The notes beneath the pieces are model-generated. The model did not search any database and was not told the DNA's origin. It saw nothing but the letters and a program-made list of their open reading frames with translations. This document shows positions 9,221 to 17,016 of a stretch of DNA of 54,065 nucleotides, in pieces. Origin of the DNA: an uncultured Verrucomicrobia subdivision 3 bacterium (GTDB lineage: Bacteria; Verrucomicrobiota; Verrucomicrobiia; Limisphaerales; UBA11358). The translations under genes and the position numbers were made by a program. The stretch is from positions 1 to 54,065 of the forward strand of contig CAIXUZ010000063.1 of assembly GCA_903922735.1 (NCBI GenBank), given 5' to 3'. Position 1 is the first letter of the stretch, and each line of letters opens with the position of its first letter.

Positions 9221-10621
9221 ATGAAAACAGCATCAATGTTTGCATGTCTTTCCGTTCTGCTCGCGCACCTCTCCATCGCAGCAGCGGCTCTGAAATCCGG
9301 GCCGCTGGTATTTTCGGTTCCCGTTGCGAGCCTTACCAATCACAACACTTCAGCCTCTCCGACCTATAATCAAACCACCTGCCCGGCAAATTTCGGCACC
9401 GCCGCCGCCATTTCTTCGACGGCCAAGTTGAATATCAACCCGGATCTTTGCGATCTTTCGCTGAACCCGGTGACGCCGGGTCATGTTTCCTCGGTGGACG
9501 TGCATACGCTCATCCCGTCCCGTCCTGATTTGCGGTGGTTTGCCCACCTGACACCTTGGTTTATCCCTGGCGGACCCCATATCGGCATCGGGGTCAACAA
9601 TGACACTGACGAATGGGTGGAGGCTGCGATTCGGGACATGAAATCCCGTGGGTTTAACGGTGCCATCATTGATTGGTGGGGCCCGAATAACCCCATCAAT
9701 TCTGTGACTTTGCGAATCAAAAAGTTTCTAGCCCGGCAGCCGAAGCATGATTTCACGTATATCATTCAAATTGATCGGGTGAAAAATCCCGAGGAACTCC
9801 AAAGCCTGATCGCTTACTGTGAAGAAACGTTTTTCTCTGACCCCAATTACGAGCGCGAGGCGGGCAAGCCCATCCTGATGTTTTTCGGGGTGGAAAGTAA
9901 CATCGGATCGGCAAACATGGCGGCGGTGAAAGCGCGGACAAAAATGCCCGCCATCTGGGTTCCGCATGAACGGCTATGGGAATCCAAGCCTTCTCTGAGT
10001 GAAGCTTGGAACGACGGCGTTTTCGCCTGGACCGATGATTTTAAAGATGGAGTTAATTCCCAGGATCCATACAACCTCGCAAAGATCACTTCGTTTTACA
10101 GCAAAGTTGCCAAATACCCATCCAAGCAGATTTTTGCCGGCATCTGTCCGTCCTTCAATGGCACGTTGACAAAAAAGAAGACCTGGTCGCTGGGCAAACA
10201 TTTGCCTTCCGATTATGGAGCCTGCCTGATCGAGCGCGCCAAACGCATCAATCAGGTCATTACACCCAATGTCACCCGCGTGCAATGGATCACCTGGCAG
10301 GATTACGAAGAGGGTTCGGCGATTGAGCCGGGGATCGAGAACGGCATCCGAGTGACCGCCACCGTGTCGGACGATAATCTCACTTGGACGGTGAGTGGCG
10401 GCACGGGCGATGAGCGCACCATCGATCATTTCGATATCTATGCCAGCATGGATGGGCAACGAGCCGCGCACTTGACGGCTTTGCCAGTGGGCACCCACCG
10501 GTTAAAACTCGACCGCCGCCGGTTCGATTCCGGAAAACCGTATCGCCTATATGTCAACGCCGTGGGACGCCCCTGCATCCGCGATCATCTGAGCGCGGCG
10601 GCGGTTTGGATCGCCAAGTAA
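9221..10621 (+). CDS. Secreted GH99/GH71-like hydrolase
   Basis: A 466-aa protein with a signal peptide (MKTASMFACLSVLLAHLSIA then AAA). The central region has the layout of the GH71/GH99-like barrel: RWFAHLTPWFIPGG, then WVEAAIRDMKSRGFNGAIID with the tryptophan-rich strand IIDWWGPNN (about residues 149-157), then a KPILMFFGVES strand and a late VQWITWQDYEEGS strand. The last 90 residues look like a fibronectin-like beta domain. Members of these families cleave alpha-mannosides or alpha-glucans. The family link is by pattern only, so substrate and catalytic residues remain open. The next gene starts only 9 bp later. Confidence 0.65.
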   Translation: MKTASMFACLSVLLAHLSIAAAALKSGPLVFSVPVASLTNHNTSASPTYNQTTCPANFGTAAAISSTAKLNINPDLCDLSLNPVTPGHVSSVDVHTLIPSRPDLRWFAHLTPWFIPGGPHIGIGVNNDTDEWVEAAIRDMKSRGFNGAIIDWWGPNNPINSVTLRIKKFLARQPKHDFTYIIQIDRVKNPEELQSLIAYCEETFFSDPNYEREAGKPILMFFGVESNIGSANMAAVKARTKMPAIWVPHERLWESKPSLSEAWNDGVFAWTDDFKDGVNSQDPYNLAKITSFYSKVAKYPSKQIFAGICPSFNGTLTKKKTWSLGKHLPSDYGACLIERAKRINQVITPNVTRVQWITWQDYEEGSAIEPGIENGIRVTATVSDDNLTWTVSGGTGDERTIDHFDIYASMDGQRAAHLTALPVGTHRLKLDRRRFDSGKPYRLYVNAVGRPCIRDHLSAAAVWIAK

Positions 10622-10630
10622 ATCACCATC

Positions 10631-11374
10631 ATGCAACACATAAAAAATGCTCTGGGGCAACCGATTGGTTTTCCGCTACCCGATTGGAAGCCGCCCGGAA
10701 CACCTTCGCGCGAGCCGATGGAAGGGCGTTATTGCCGCGTGGAACCGCTCCATCCAAGCCTCCACGCGGCATCCCTGCACGATGCCTACGCGCTGGATGC
10801 CGAAGGGCGAATTTGGACTTATCTCCCCTATGGCCCATTCGCCACGCCGGACAGTTACCGGGCATGGGCCGAGGAGATATGTCGTCGTTGCGACCCGCTG
10901 TTTTACGCGATTATCGACCGGGCGACAGAACGGGCGGTCGGTGTCGCCAGTTATCTGCGGATCGATCCGGCGAATGGCTCGATTGAGGTGGGACACATCA
11001 GCTACTCGCCGCTGCTCCAACGCACTTCGGCGGCGACGGAGGCGATGTATCTCATGATGGAGCAGGCTTTCACGCTCGGCTACCGCCGTTATGAATGGAA
11101 ATGTGATGCACTCAACGGCCCGTCCTGCTCCGCTGCTCAACGCCTGGGCTTTTCCTTTGAGGGCGTTTTTCGACAGGCCACCGTCTATAGAGGCCGTAAT
11201 CGCGATACGGCCTGGTTCTCGGTGATTGACCAGGAGTGGCCCGCGCTGAAGGACGCGTTCCAACACTGGCTTCAGCCAGCGAATTTCGACGAACAGGGAA
11301 AGCAACGTTCGCGACTGTCGGCCATGTCCACGCCGCCTCGGAAAACAATGGCGGCTAGATGCGATAACGAGTAA
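10631..11374 (+). CDS. GNAT family N-acetyltransferase (RimJ/RimL-like)
   Basis: A 247-aa cytoplasmic acetyltransferase. The N-terminal sequence (GQPIGFPLPDWKPPGTPSRE then GRYCRVEPLHP) and the block VGVASYLRIDPANGSIEVGH followed by LLQRTSAATEAMYLMM are typical of the RimJ/RimL branch. The later block YRRYEWKCDALNGPSCSAAQ with RLGFSFEGVFRQA is the usual C-terminal acetyl-CoA-binding helix and strand. The substrate may be a protein N-terminus or a small amine. It lies 9 bp after a glycosidase gene and 49 bp before the GlcG/HbpS-like gene; the context says little about its job. Confidence 0.9.
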   Translation: MQHIKNALGQPIGFPLPDWKPPGTPSREPMEGRYCRVEPLHPSLHAASLHDAYALDAEGRIWTYLPYGPFATPDSYRAWAEEICRRCDPLFYAIIDRATERAVGVASYLRIDPANGSIEVGHISYSPLLQRTSAATEAMYLMMEQAFTLGYRRYEWKCDALNGPSCSAAQRLGFSFEGVFRQATVYRGRNRDTAWFSVIDQEWPALKDAFQHWLQPANFDEQGKQRSRLSAMSTPPRKTMAARCDNE

Positions 11375-11423
11375 AGACAGCACTGAAGGTCCAACCACCA
11401 TGACATTTTAAAACCAACAAAAC

Positions 11424-11879
11424 ATGAACGCATCAAACAACAAATTGCAGCCGGAGATTGATAAAATCATCAGTCGGCTTGGACAACTCATCCCGGAATA
11501 TTCAGCAAATCCCGCCGACGCCTTCGCTCATGGCAATGTTGCGGTCTGCATTATTGACGAGGCGGGAAATCTATATGGCAAAATCTGGGGCGACAACAAA
11601 GTGCAGGGTCGCACGTACGCCCGGCTGGCCTGGATCAAAGCCACGCAGGTTTGGATCACCGGGATGAAGACGGGGGAATATGAAAAACGGCTTTTCAACG
11701 GGGAATTTGAAGAGGAAAAATTCGGGATCACCAAACCCGATTTGATCGGGTGGGAAGGCGGCCAGCCGGTCACTTTAAAAGACGGTTCTCAGCTTGCAAT
11801 AGGATTCAGTGGTTTTCGCGGCATTAACGATTTAGAAATTGTTTTGAAAGCAGTCGGATATCCGCCTGTTTCTATGTAA
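11424..11879 (+). CDS. GlcG/HbpS-like (DUF336-type) small protein, copy 1
   Basis: A 151-aa protein of the heme-binding GlcG/HbpS type. It has the family's pattern of a helical start (LQPEIDKIISRLGQLIPEYS), a strand with VAVCIIDEAGNLYGKIWGD, then the small-residue segment LAIGFSGFRGINDLEIVLKA near the end. Members bind heme or cobalamin-like ligands, or stand next to sugar-acid oxidation genes; the role here is unknown. No signal peptide. A near-identical copy lies at 24888-25325, with the same 5' flank (CATGACATTTTA then ACCAACAAAACATG). The two proteins differ at about five positions over 144 residues and then diverge at the C-terminus. Confidence 0.75.
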   Translation: MNASNNKLQPEIDKIISRLGQLIPEYSANPADAFAHGNVAVCIIDEAGNLYGKIWGDNKVQGRTYARLAWIKATQVWITGMKTGEYEKRLFNGEFEEEKFGITKPDLIGWEGGQPVTLKDGSQLAIGFSGFRGINDLEIVLKAVGYPPVSM

Positions 11880-12021
11880 TCTCAGGTTTCATGCCGGCAC
11901 ATTCATTCATTCAAAATTGCTGATGTGGAACTGTGGTGGAATATGATAGTGGAGCCTTACTCCGGTTTTGCCGAAAAAGATGAGTGTGGTAGCGCACAAC
12001 AATATTGAACCACTTTCGCGT

Positions 12022-13881
12022 ATGAAGGATAAAATCAATCGACGCAGTTTCCTGGCCAAAACCGGCGTCATCTCCGGGGCGATCCTGGCCCCGCCAGCCC
12101 TGTATTTGGGACAACCATCAGCCTTTGGCGAGACACTCCAGGAAAACCCGGCGATTCCCCAGAATTCTTCGCTCAAGCCCAACGAGGCGAAGCTGTCCAT
12201 CCTGGTCAATCAAGTCGGCTACAACCTCGCCGGAACCAAGGTGCTGTTGCTACAGGTGCGCGACGAGCAGTTGCAGCCCAAGGCGGACACCTTCGAACTG
12301 GTTGATGAGTCGCGCCGCATGGTTTTCCGAGGCAAGCTGGTCGCACGGGACGGTATTCATCAGGGCAAGAAAGACGATTGGAACTCGCGCTATTGGACTG
12401 GTGAATTTAGTAAATTCAAGTCGCCTGGCACCTACCAGGCCCGGCTGCTGGTCGGATCGGAAGAGTTGGTTTCTTTCCCTTTCCGAATTGGCGAGCACCT
12501 GATATTTCAGGAAACCGCCAGTCTCGTGGCCGGTTTTTTCCACTGGCAGCGATGCGGTTTCGCGATCCCCGGCCTGCATGAAGCTTGTCATCTCGATGAC
12601 GCTAAAATCCCCAATGAACTTGGCGGAGGACATCTTGATGCGCGGGGCGGTTGGCATGACGCCGGTGACTTCAATAAATACTCATCCATTGCCTGTCGCA
12701 GTGTATATGCCCTGGTTACACTGGCCCGGGATTCGGCGAGTCTCTTGGGCGTTGCGGAAAGGAAGCGTATTCTGGATGAAGCCGCGTGGGGCGCGGATTT
12801 TCTGCATAAAATGTGGCAGCCCGGCAAAGGGATTTTGTATCACGACGTTTTCAACGGATACGGTTACTGGGGCGATCCGGCAAAAGAAACAGACGGCGTT
12901 CCAGGCACCAAAGATGACCGGCCATTACGCGGTCAAGGCCCAAGTGCGATGTCGGCCGCCGCGCTGGCCGCGGTGGCGATTGAAACCGGACGCGCGGAAT
13001 ATCGCGAAGCCGCCGAGGATCTCTGGCGGGGAGCCGTTGCAGCACTTTCCATTGATGCCGAAGATCCGTGGGTTGTAACCTCGGGCGGAGTTCCAAAACT
13101 CGAAGATGATGTGGCCGGCCGGCGGGTTCGTAGAACTGCGGACCTGCTTCTCGCCAACCTCGAACTTGACCGATTGACGGGCAACCCTCGCTATGCCATC
13201 AGTGTCCGGCAGTGCGTGGAATCGCTTCTGAAAGATCAGCGAAGCGATGGCCTTTGGCCATCGGATGCTTATTCACGTTCCGTATTGCAGGGCGTTCCGG
13301 CCGCTGCACTGGCACTTTACTCGCGCACCCATGGGCGCGACTCCCAGGCATTGGGCACGAAACCCGCTCTCAAGCGCTGGCTTCAGCGCAATTTGGCGCT
13401 GGCCAGCAGCCCGTTTGAGATCACGCCCTGGGATGACGGGGTGTTTTTCAATCCCTATATCTTTTTGGAGAATTCCAATCACCGGTATTGGAGCCTCGGT
13501 CAGAATAGTCAGTATCTCTCCCAGGCGTGGGCGTTTTATTTGGTGGGCGGTTTATTGAAAGATCCCCGGGCCCGCCGACTGGCCGACCGCCAAATCGACT
13601 GGGTATTGGGAATGAATCCGCTGAATCTATGCATGTTGGAGGGACGAGGCTGCTTCAACCCGCCGCGCTACCTTCATCGGTGGGCGCCGGATCGGGACCG
13701 GGGCGCCGTTCCGGGCGCGATACCGAACGGAATTCGCTGCCAACATAATCACGAAGACGTTCCGTATTTTGAAATCAGCGACCGGCCCGTCAGACGGATT
13801 GATTATAGCTCGACCGAGCCGTGGGAGCCGCACAATGCGTTTTTCCTGCTTGCGCTTTCAGCCGGGGAGAAGGCGCAATGA
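12022..13881 (+). CDS. Tat-exported GH9 glycoside hydrolase with Ig-like domain
   Basis: A 619-aa protein. I choose the ATG at 12022 because it gives the twin-arginine signal MKDKINRRSFLAKTGVISGA; the open frame begins earlier at a TTG (11968). After the signal comes a CelD_N-type immunoglobulin-like domain (LSILVNQVGYNLAGTKVLLL, residues about 55-145), then the helical GH9 barrel. GGWHDAGDFNKY carries the family's Asp pair (D213 and D216), the catalytic base region. A late segment DYSSTEPWEPHNAFFLLALS is where the acid glutamate normally lies. GH9 enzymes are inverting endo- or exo-glucanases, some acting on beta-glucosides or aminosugars, so cellulase is only one option. Confidence 0.88.
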   Translation: MKDKINRRSFLAKTGVISGAILAPPALYLGQPSAFGETLQENPAIPQNSSLKPNEAKLSILVNQVGYNLAGTKVLLLQVRDEQLQPKADTFELVDESRRMVFRGKLVARDGIHQGKKDDWNSRYWTGEFSKFKSPGTYQARLLVGSEELVSFPFRIGEHLIFQETASLVAGFFHWQRCGFAIPGLHEACHLDDAKIPNELGGGHLDARGGWHDAGDFNKYSSIACRSVYALVTLARDSASLLGVAERKRILDEAAWGADFLHKMWQPGKGILYHDVFNGYGYWGDPAKETDGVPGTKDDRPLRGQGPSAMSAAALAAVAIETGRAEYREAAEDLWRGAVAALSIDAEDPWVVTSGGVPKLEDDVAGRRVRRTADLLLANLELDRLTGNPRYAISVRQCVESLLKDQRSDGLWPSDAYSRSVLQGVPAAALALYSRTHGRDSQALGTKPALKRWLQRNLALASSPFEITPWDDGVFFNPYIFLENSNHRYWSLGQNSQYLSQAWAFYLVGGLLKDPRARRLADRQIDWVLGMNPLNLCMLEGRGCFNPPRYLHRWAPDRDRGAVPGAIPNGIRCQHNHEDVPYFEISDRPVRRIDYSSTEPWEPHNAFFLLALSAGEKAQ

Positions 13882-14017
13882 TGACTGGAAAATGGTCGTT
13901 GGCTTTCACGAACGCCAGCGACAGAATTCGGTTCAAAATCCAATGAGACTGATTTCAGAAACACGTTGGCGGTCATTGATTCAAAAACGCGCCGAGATTC
14001 ATGCTCCAATCAAAAAT

Positions 14018-15232
14018 ATGAAAACGATTAAACCATTTTCAAAATTATTTCCGGCTGCTATTGCCTTGGCTGTTTTCCTGACCAACGCGCCCGCGATCTT
14101 GGCCCAAACAACTTCACGGGATTATCACTTCGATGGTTCCATCTCTTTGCCGGTGCTGCAGAACTATCTTTCCCGCGCCATTCATATGGGGCGGCTGGGC
14201 GAAGGGGTGGGGAACACGGCTGACAATATCCGCATGGTGAAGTCTCTGGGGGCAAAATACCTCGGTCGGGTAATCGTTCCCTTTGGCAAAGAGGGGACGA
14301 TTCCGCAACGGCTTCAATCCACTCGCGCCATCGGCGCGCAGATTCATGCGAACGATCCTGACATCATTCTTGAAGGCGGCATATTCGAATATGTCAGCAC
14401 GCAAGTTAACACCCTGCCCATTCCGGCCCACGTTTTTCAGGCCTTTGGCCTGCCCGTCGCGACTCGTAATTTCCGGCAGGCGGAGATGGTGTTCGCGGAT
14501 AATCCGATCATAAAACGGCCCTACACGGTTCCGGATATCACCAAGCTGGAGACCCGGTTGTGGTTCTATTACCTCGCCACCGCCCAGATTGATGTCGGGA
14601 TTGAATCAATCCACTGGGGATTTTTCGAGCCCCAGTCGTATAATGACAAGCCGAACTACCCGAACTACTACGATCTGCTGGCGAAGGTGCGTGCCTACGC
14701 GAAAATCCATGCGCGCAGACATTTCGTGCTCAACAACGCCGATTCCAACATAGCGGTGGCGGTCGGTGGTAAATTGCTCTTTGATTTTGGCTCCGGCAAT
14801 CTTCATTCGGGTAAAATGACCGAGGTGCTCACCGACCCGCAAAAATGCATCCTTACCGGTAGATACGGAAAAAGCGGAGCCGGCATAACGCCGAGCGGGT
14901 GGTCGACTACCAAGCTTCCTTACTTGCGCCATTTCGACAACACCACTTATAAAGGTCATGGCGGCACCCCGGGCGATGGCTCATGGGGCTGGGACGAAAT
15001 ATCCTGGTTTGCGCACCAGCCCGAGGCCTACCGCAACGAGTTCCTCCGTTATGTTGATAATTACGTCAACAACGAGTGGCCGGGCAATCCGGGCCACCTT
15101 GAAATGCCGGGCATGCGGGTAATCAATCCGCTGATTAATGGCAACCACACTTACTTTGCCAACTCCCGAGCCGCCAATCCCTTGGGATTCAATCAGGAGG
15201 AAACCATTCGCCAGATTTGGAATGCGAAATGA
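14018..15232 (+). CDS. Secreted protein of unknown family, barrel-like
   Basis: A 404-aa protein. The ATG at 14018 gives a good signal peptide (MKTIKPFSKLFPAAIALAVF, then a cleavage site near AILAQ). The longer frame upstream overlaps the GH9 gene and has no signal. I do not recognise the family. Alternating strand and helix segments with conserved-looking acidic and aromatic residues (MVKSLGAKYLGRVIVPFG, DVGIESIHWGFFEPQSY, HFVLNNADSN, LFDFGSGNLHSG) suggest a TIM-barrel hydrolase. IESIHWGFFEP near residue 195 is a candidate active-site strand. Position among CAZyme genes supports a glycan role. Confidence 0.7.
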   Translation: MKTIKPFSKLFPAAIALAVFLTNAPAILAQTTSRDYHFDGSISLPVLQNYLSRAIHMGRLGEGVGNTADNIRMVKSLGAKYLGRVIVPFGKEGTIPQRLQSTRAIGAQIHANDPDIILEGGIFEYVSTQVNTLPIPAHVFQAFGLPVATRNFRQAEMVFADNPIIKRPYTVPDITKLETRLWFYYLATAQIDVGIESIHWGFFEPQSYNDKPNYPNYYDLLAKVRAYAKIHARRHFVLNNADSNIAVAVGGKLLFDFGSGNLHSGKMTEVLTDPQKCILTGRYGKSGAGITPSGWSTTKLPYLRHFDNTTYKGHGGTPGDGSWGWDEISWFAHQPEAYRNEFLRYVDNYVNNEWPGNPGHLEMPGMRVINPLINGNHTYFANSRAANPLGFNQEETIRQIWNAK

Positions 15233-15512
15233 ACTTTCGATCATTGAGCAGAAAAAATAGATAATGATTGAGCACCATGAAAAAGGCCGTTACCGATTAG
15301 GGACAAAGGCCGAGGCGGAATCTGACGAAGCCTTGACCGGTAACCTGCCTGCATACCCTGATTTACAAGGCCATTATAACGCTCATTTTACAGGGGTTCA
15401 AGGGGTGTTTTACCCCATCCGACCACTATCCGGCTTTACCCGCTGCACACACGGTTTCTACTCGGTTAACCAACAATATAAAAACCAACATTGTGAACCT
15501 TTGTTGGGAGCT
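15233..15512. other. Convergent intergenic region
   Basis: A 280-bp space between two convergent genes. It holds a short GGGGT/ACCCC hairpin at 15402-15416, without a clear T-run. A frame of 84 codons (15264-15518) overlaps the end of the minus-strand gene and has no recognised features, so I see no gene here. Confidence 0.4.
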
Positions 15513-17009
15513 TCATAAGACGGCCGATTTATCGGTGATGAGCAGAGGATAGTCGAGGCACGGCAGGTTCTTGAAGCGTAATGACGGGCGGAACTGACCT
15601 TTGACCGCGAGCCGCTCGGGGGCTGGCAGCGCGTAGATGGTCTGGCGAATGGGATCAACCAGCACCGGCTCGCGCAGGACATCGGGGAACTGTTTTGGAT
15701 GGCTGTCGCAGGTGAGGACAACATCCACCGGCACGGTCGGCGTGTCGTCCTGCACGTTGGCAGCTTGGTAGTAGGCCAGCATCGGCGCGCCGCGACGGCG
15801 GAAGAGCATGGTGTATGGCTCCATCAACGACGCACCGTCTGCGACGGGCAGCATCGCGCAGTAGTAGCCCGGCTCGGGGCGCGTGTCGGCGTCGCATAGC
15901 GTGGCGATGCTCTGCATCGCGGCGTAGGCGAGCTTCGGCGTGTAAGTCTTGCCGTTAAGGAGGCCGAGCATGACCGGCGGCCTCGCCTCACCGTTGGCTT
16001 GGCGGTAGGTACTTTCCATCAAATCGCAGAGGTGGAAATACTGCGCGCGGTCGAGGTCCAGGAACACGTCCAGCAGCAGGCGGCGCACAACCCACTTCGC
16101 TTGGTTCAGCTCGTTCATGTTCCAGAGCTTCATCCACGAGGCGTCGTGGTGGCCGATGGTCTGCGCCGGCGCGCCGCACTCGCCTTGCCAGAGCCGCACG
16201 TGGGGTGCGAGCTGGCGCGCGATGTCCCGCAAGCGGCTGACCTGTGCCGCGTAGTTCAACTCCGGGATTTGTTCGGGCTGGTAGGGATGAATGGAGAAAA
16301 AATTGATGTGCTTGCCCATCCCGGCTTTCAGGCAGCCCTCGAAGAATGAGCTGTCCACGCCCGACTCGCAGGCCACGATCTTGGCCGCGGGATGGCGGGC
16401 GCGAATCGCCTCGGCGCTGATCGCGACCAGCTTCGCGTATTCGCCCGGTGACGATTTGTGTTTGGGATGCCAGAACGACGAGATGTTCGGCTCGTTCCAG
16501 ATTTCCCAGTGCTCAATCCGATCTTTGAAATGTTCCGCCAGCGCCCCCAGAAAATTCTTCCAGCCATTGATGCCGCGCTCGCCGTCGTAGAGCGGCACCT
16601 GGCCGACGGCGGACTCATGTGGTGCGTCGGGACTGTAGAGCTTGTTGCCGTAGCCGACGTTGAACCACGGCTTCACGCCGGCGGCGATGACGTGGTTGAC
16701 GACGTCGTCGAGCCACGCGAAGTCATAGACCCCTTCCTTCGTCTCGCAGCGCGACCAGCCGGTCTGTAGCCGCGCCCATTTCGCGCCGAGCGCGGCGAGG
16801 TGTCCGTAGGTTTTCTCCGGCAGATACATCCGCCGGTCGAGACATTCCATGCCGATGCCGATGCGGGAGGCAGCGATGTCGCGCGCCGGCTTCGTCTTGA
16901 GCGCGCCGATGCGCTCCAGCGGGAGCTGTTTCGTATCGAGCGCGCGCAATGCGGGCAAGGGAACGGCGGCAGTAAGGACGGCAGCTTTGATGAACAAGCG
17001 ACGATTCAT
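15513..17009 (-). CDS. Secreted clan-A glycoside hydrolase (GH39/GH5-like)
   Basis: A 498-aa protein beginning MNRRLFIKAAVLTAAVPLPA, a Tat-like or Sec signal; an in-frame upstream start 23 codons earlier lacks one. The catalytic barrel shows the clan-A pair: acid/base Glu173 in HWEIWNEPN and nucleophile Glu277 in VRLWQGECGAP. A Trp-rich segment (VYDFAWLDDVV, GYGNKLYSP) is shared with the neighbouring gene, and both end in a beta domain finishing with ITDKS. The pattern is like beta-xylosidases of GH39 and relatives, but the exact family is uncertain. It starts 7 bp after its upstream paralog stops, the last gene of the operon. Confidence 0.8.
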   Translation of the reverse strand: MNRRLFIKAAVLTAAVPLPALRALDTKQLPLERIGALKTKPARDIAASRIGIGMECLDRRMYLPEKTYGHLAALGAKWARLQTGWSRCETKEGVYDFAWLDDVVNHVIAAGVKPWFNVGYGNKLYSPDAPHESAVGQVPLYDGERGINGWKNFLGALAEHFKDRIEHWEIWNEPNISSFWHPKHKSSPGEYAKLVAISAEAIRARHPAAKIVACESGVDSSFFEGCLKAGMGKHINFFSIHPYQPEQIPELNYAAQVSRLRDIARQLAPHVRLWQGECGAPAQTIGHHDASWMKLWNMNELNQAKWVVRRLLLDVFLDLDRAQYFHLCDLMESTYRQANGEARPPVMLGLLNGKTYTPKLAYAAMQSIATLCDADTRPEPGYYCAMLPVADGASLMEPYTMLFRRRGAPMLAYYQAANVQDDTPTVPVDVVLTCDSHPKQFPDVLREPVLVDPIRQTIYALPAPERLAVKGQFRPSLRFKNLPCLDYPLLITDKSAVL

Positions 17010-17016
17010 GGTTGGC

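Noticed and set aside
10676..11401. 241-codon minus-strand open frame
   Set aside because: Antisense to a clear GNAT acetyltransferase; no motif and biased composition.
15264..15518. 84-codon frame in the convergent spacer
   Set aside because: No recognised homology or good start context, and it overlaps the end of a clear minus-strand gene.
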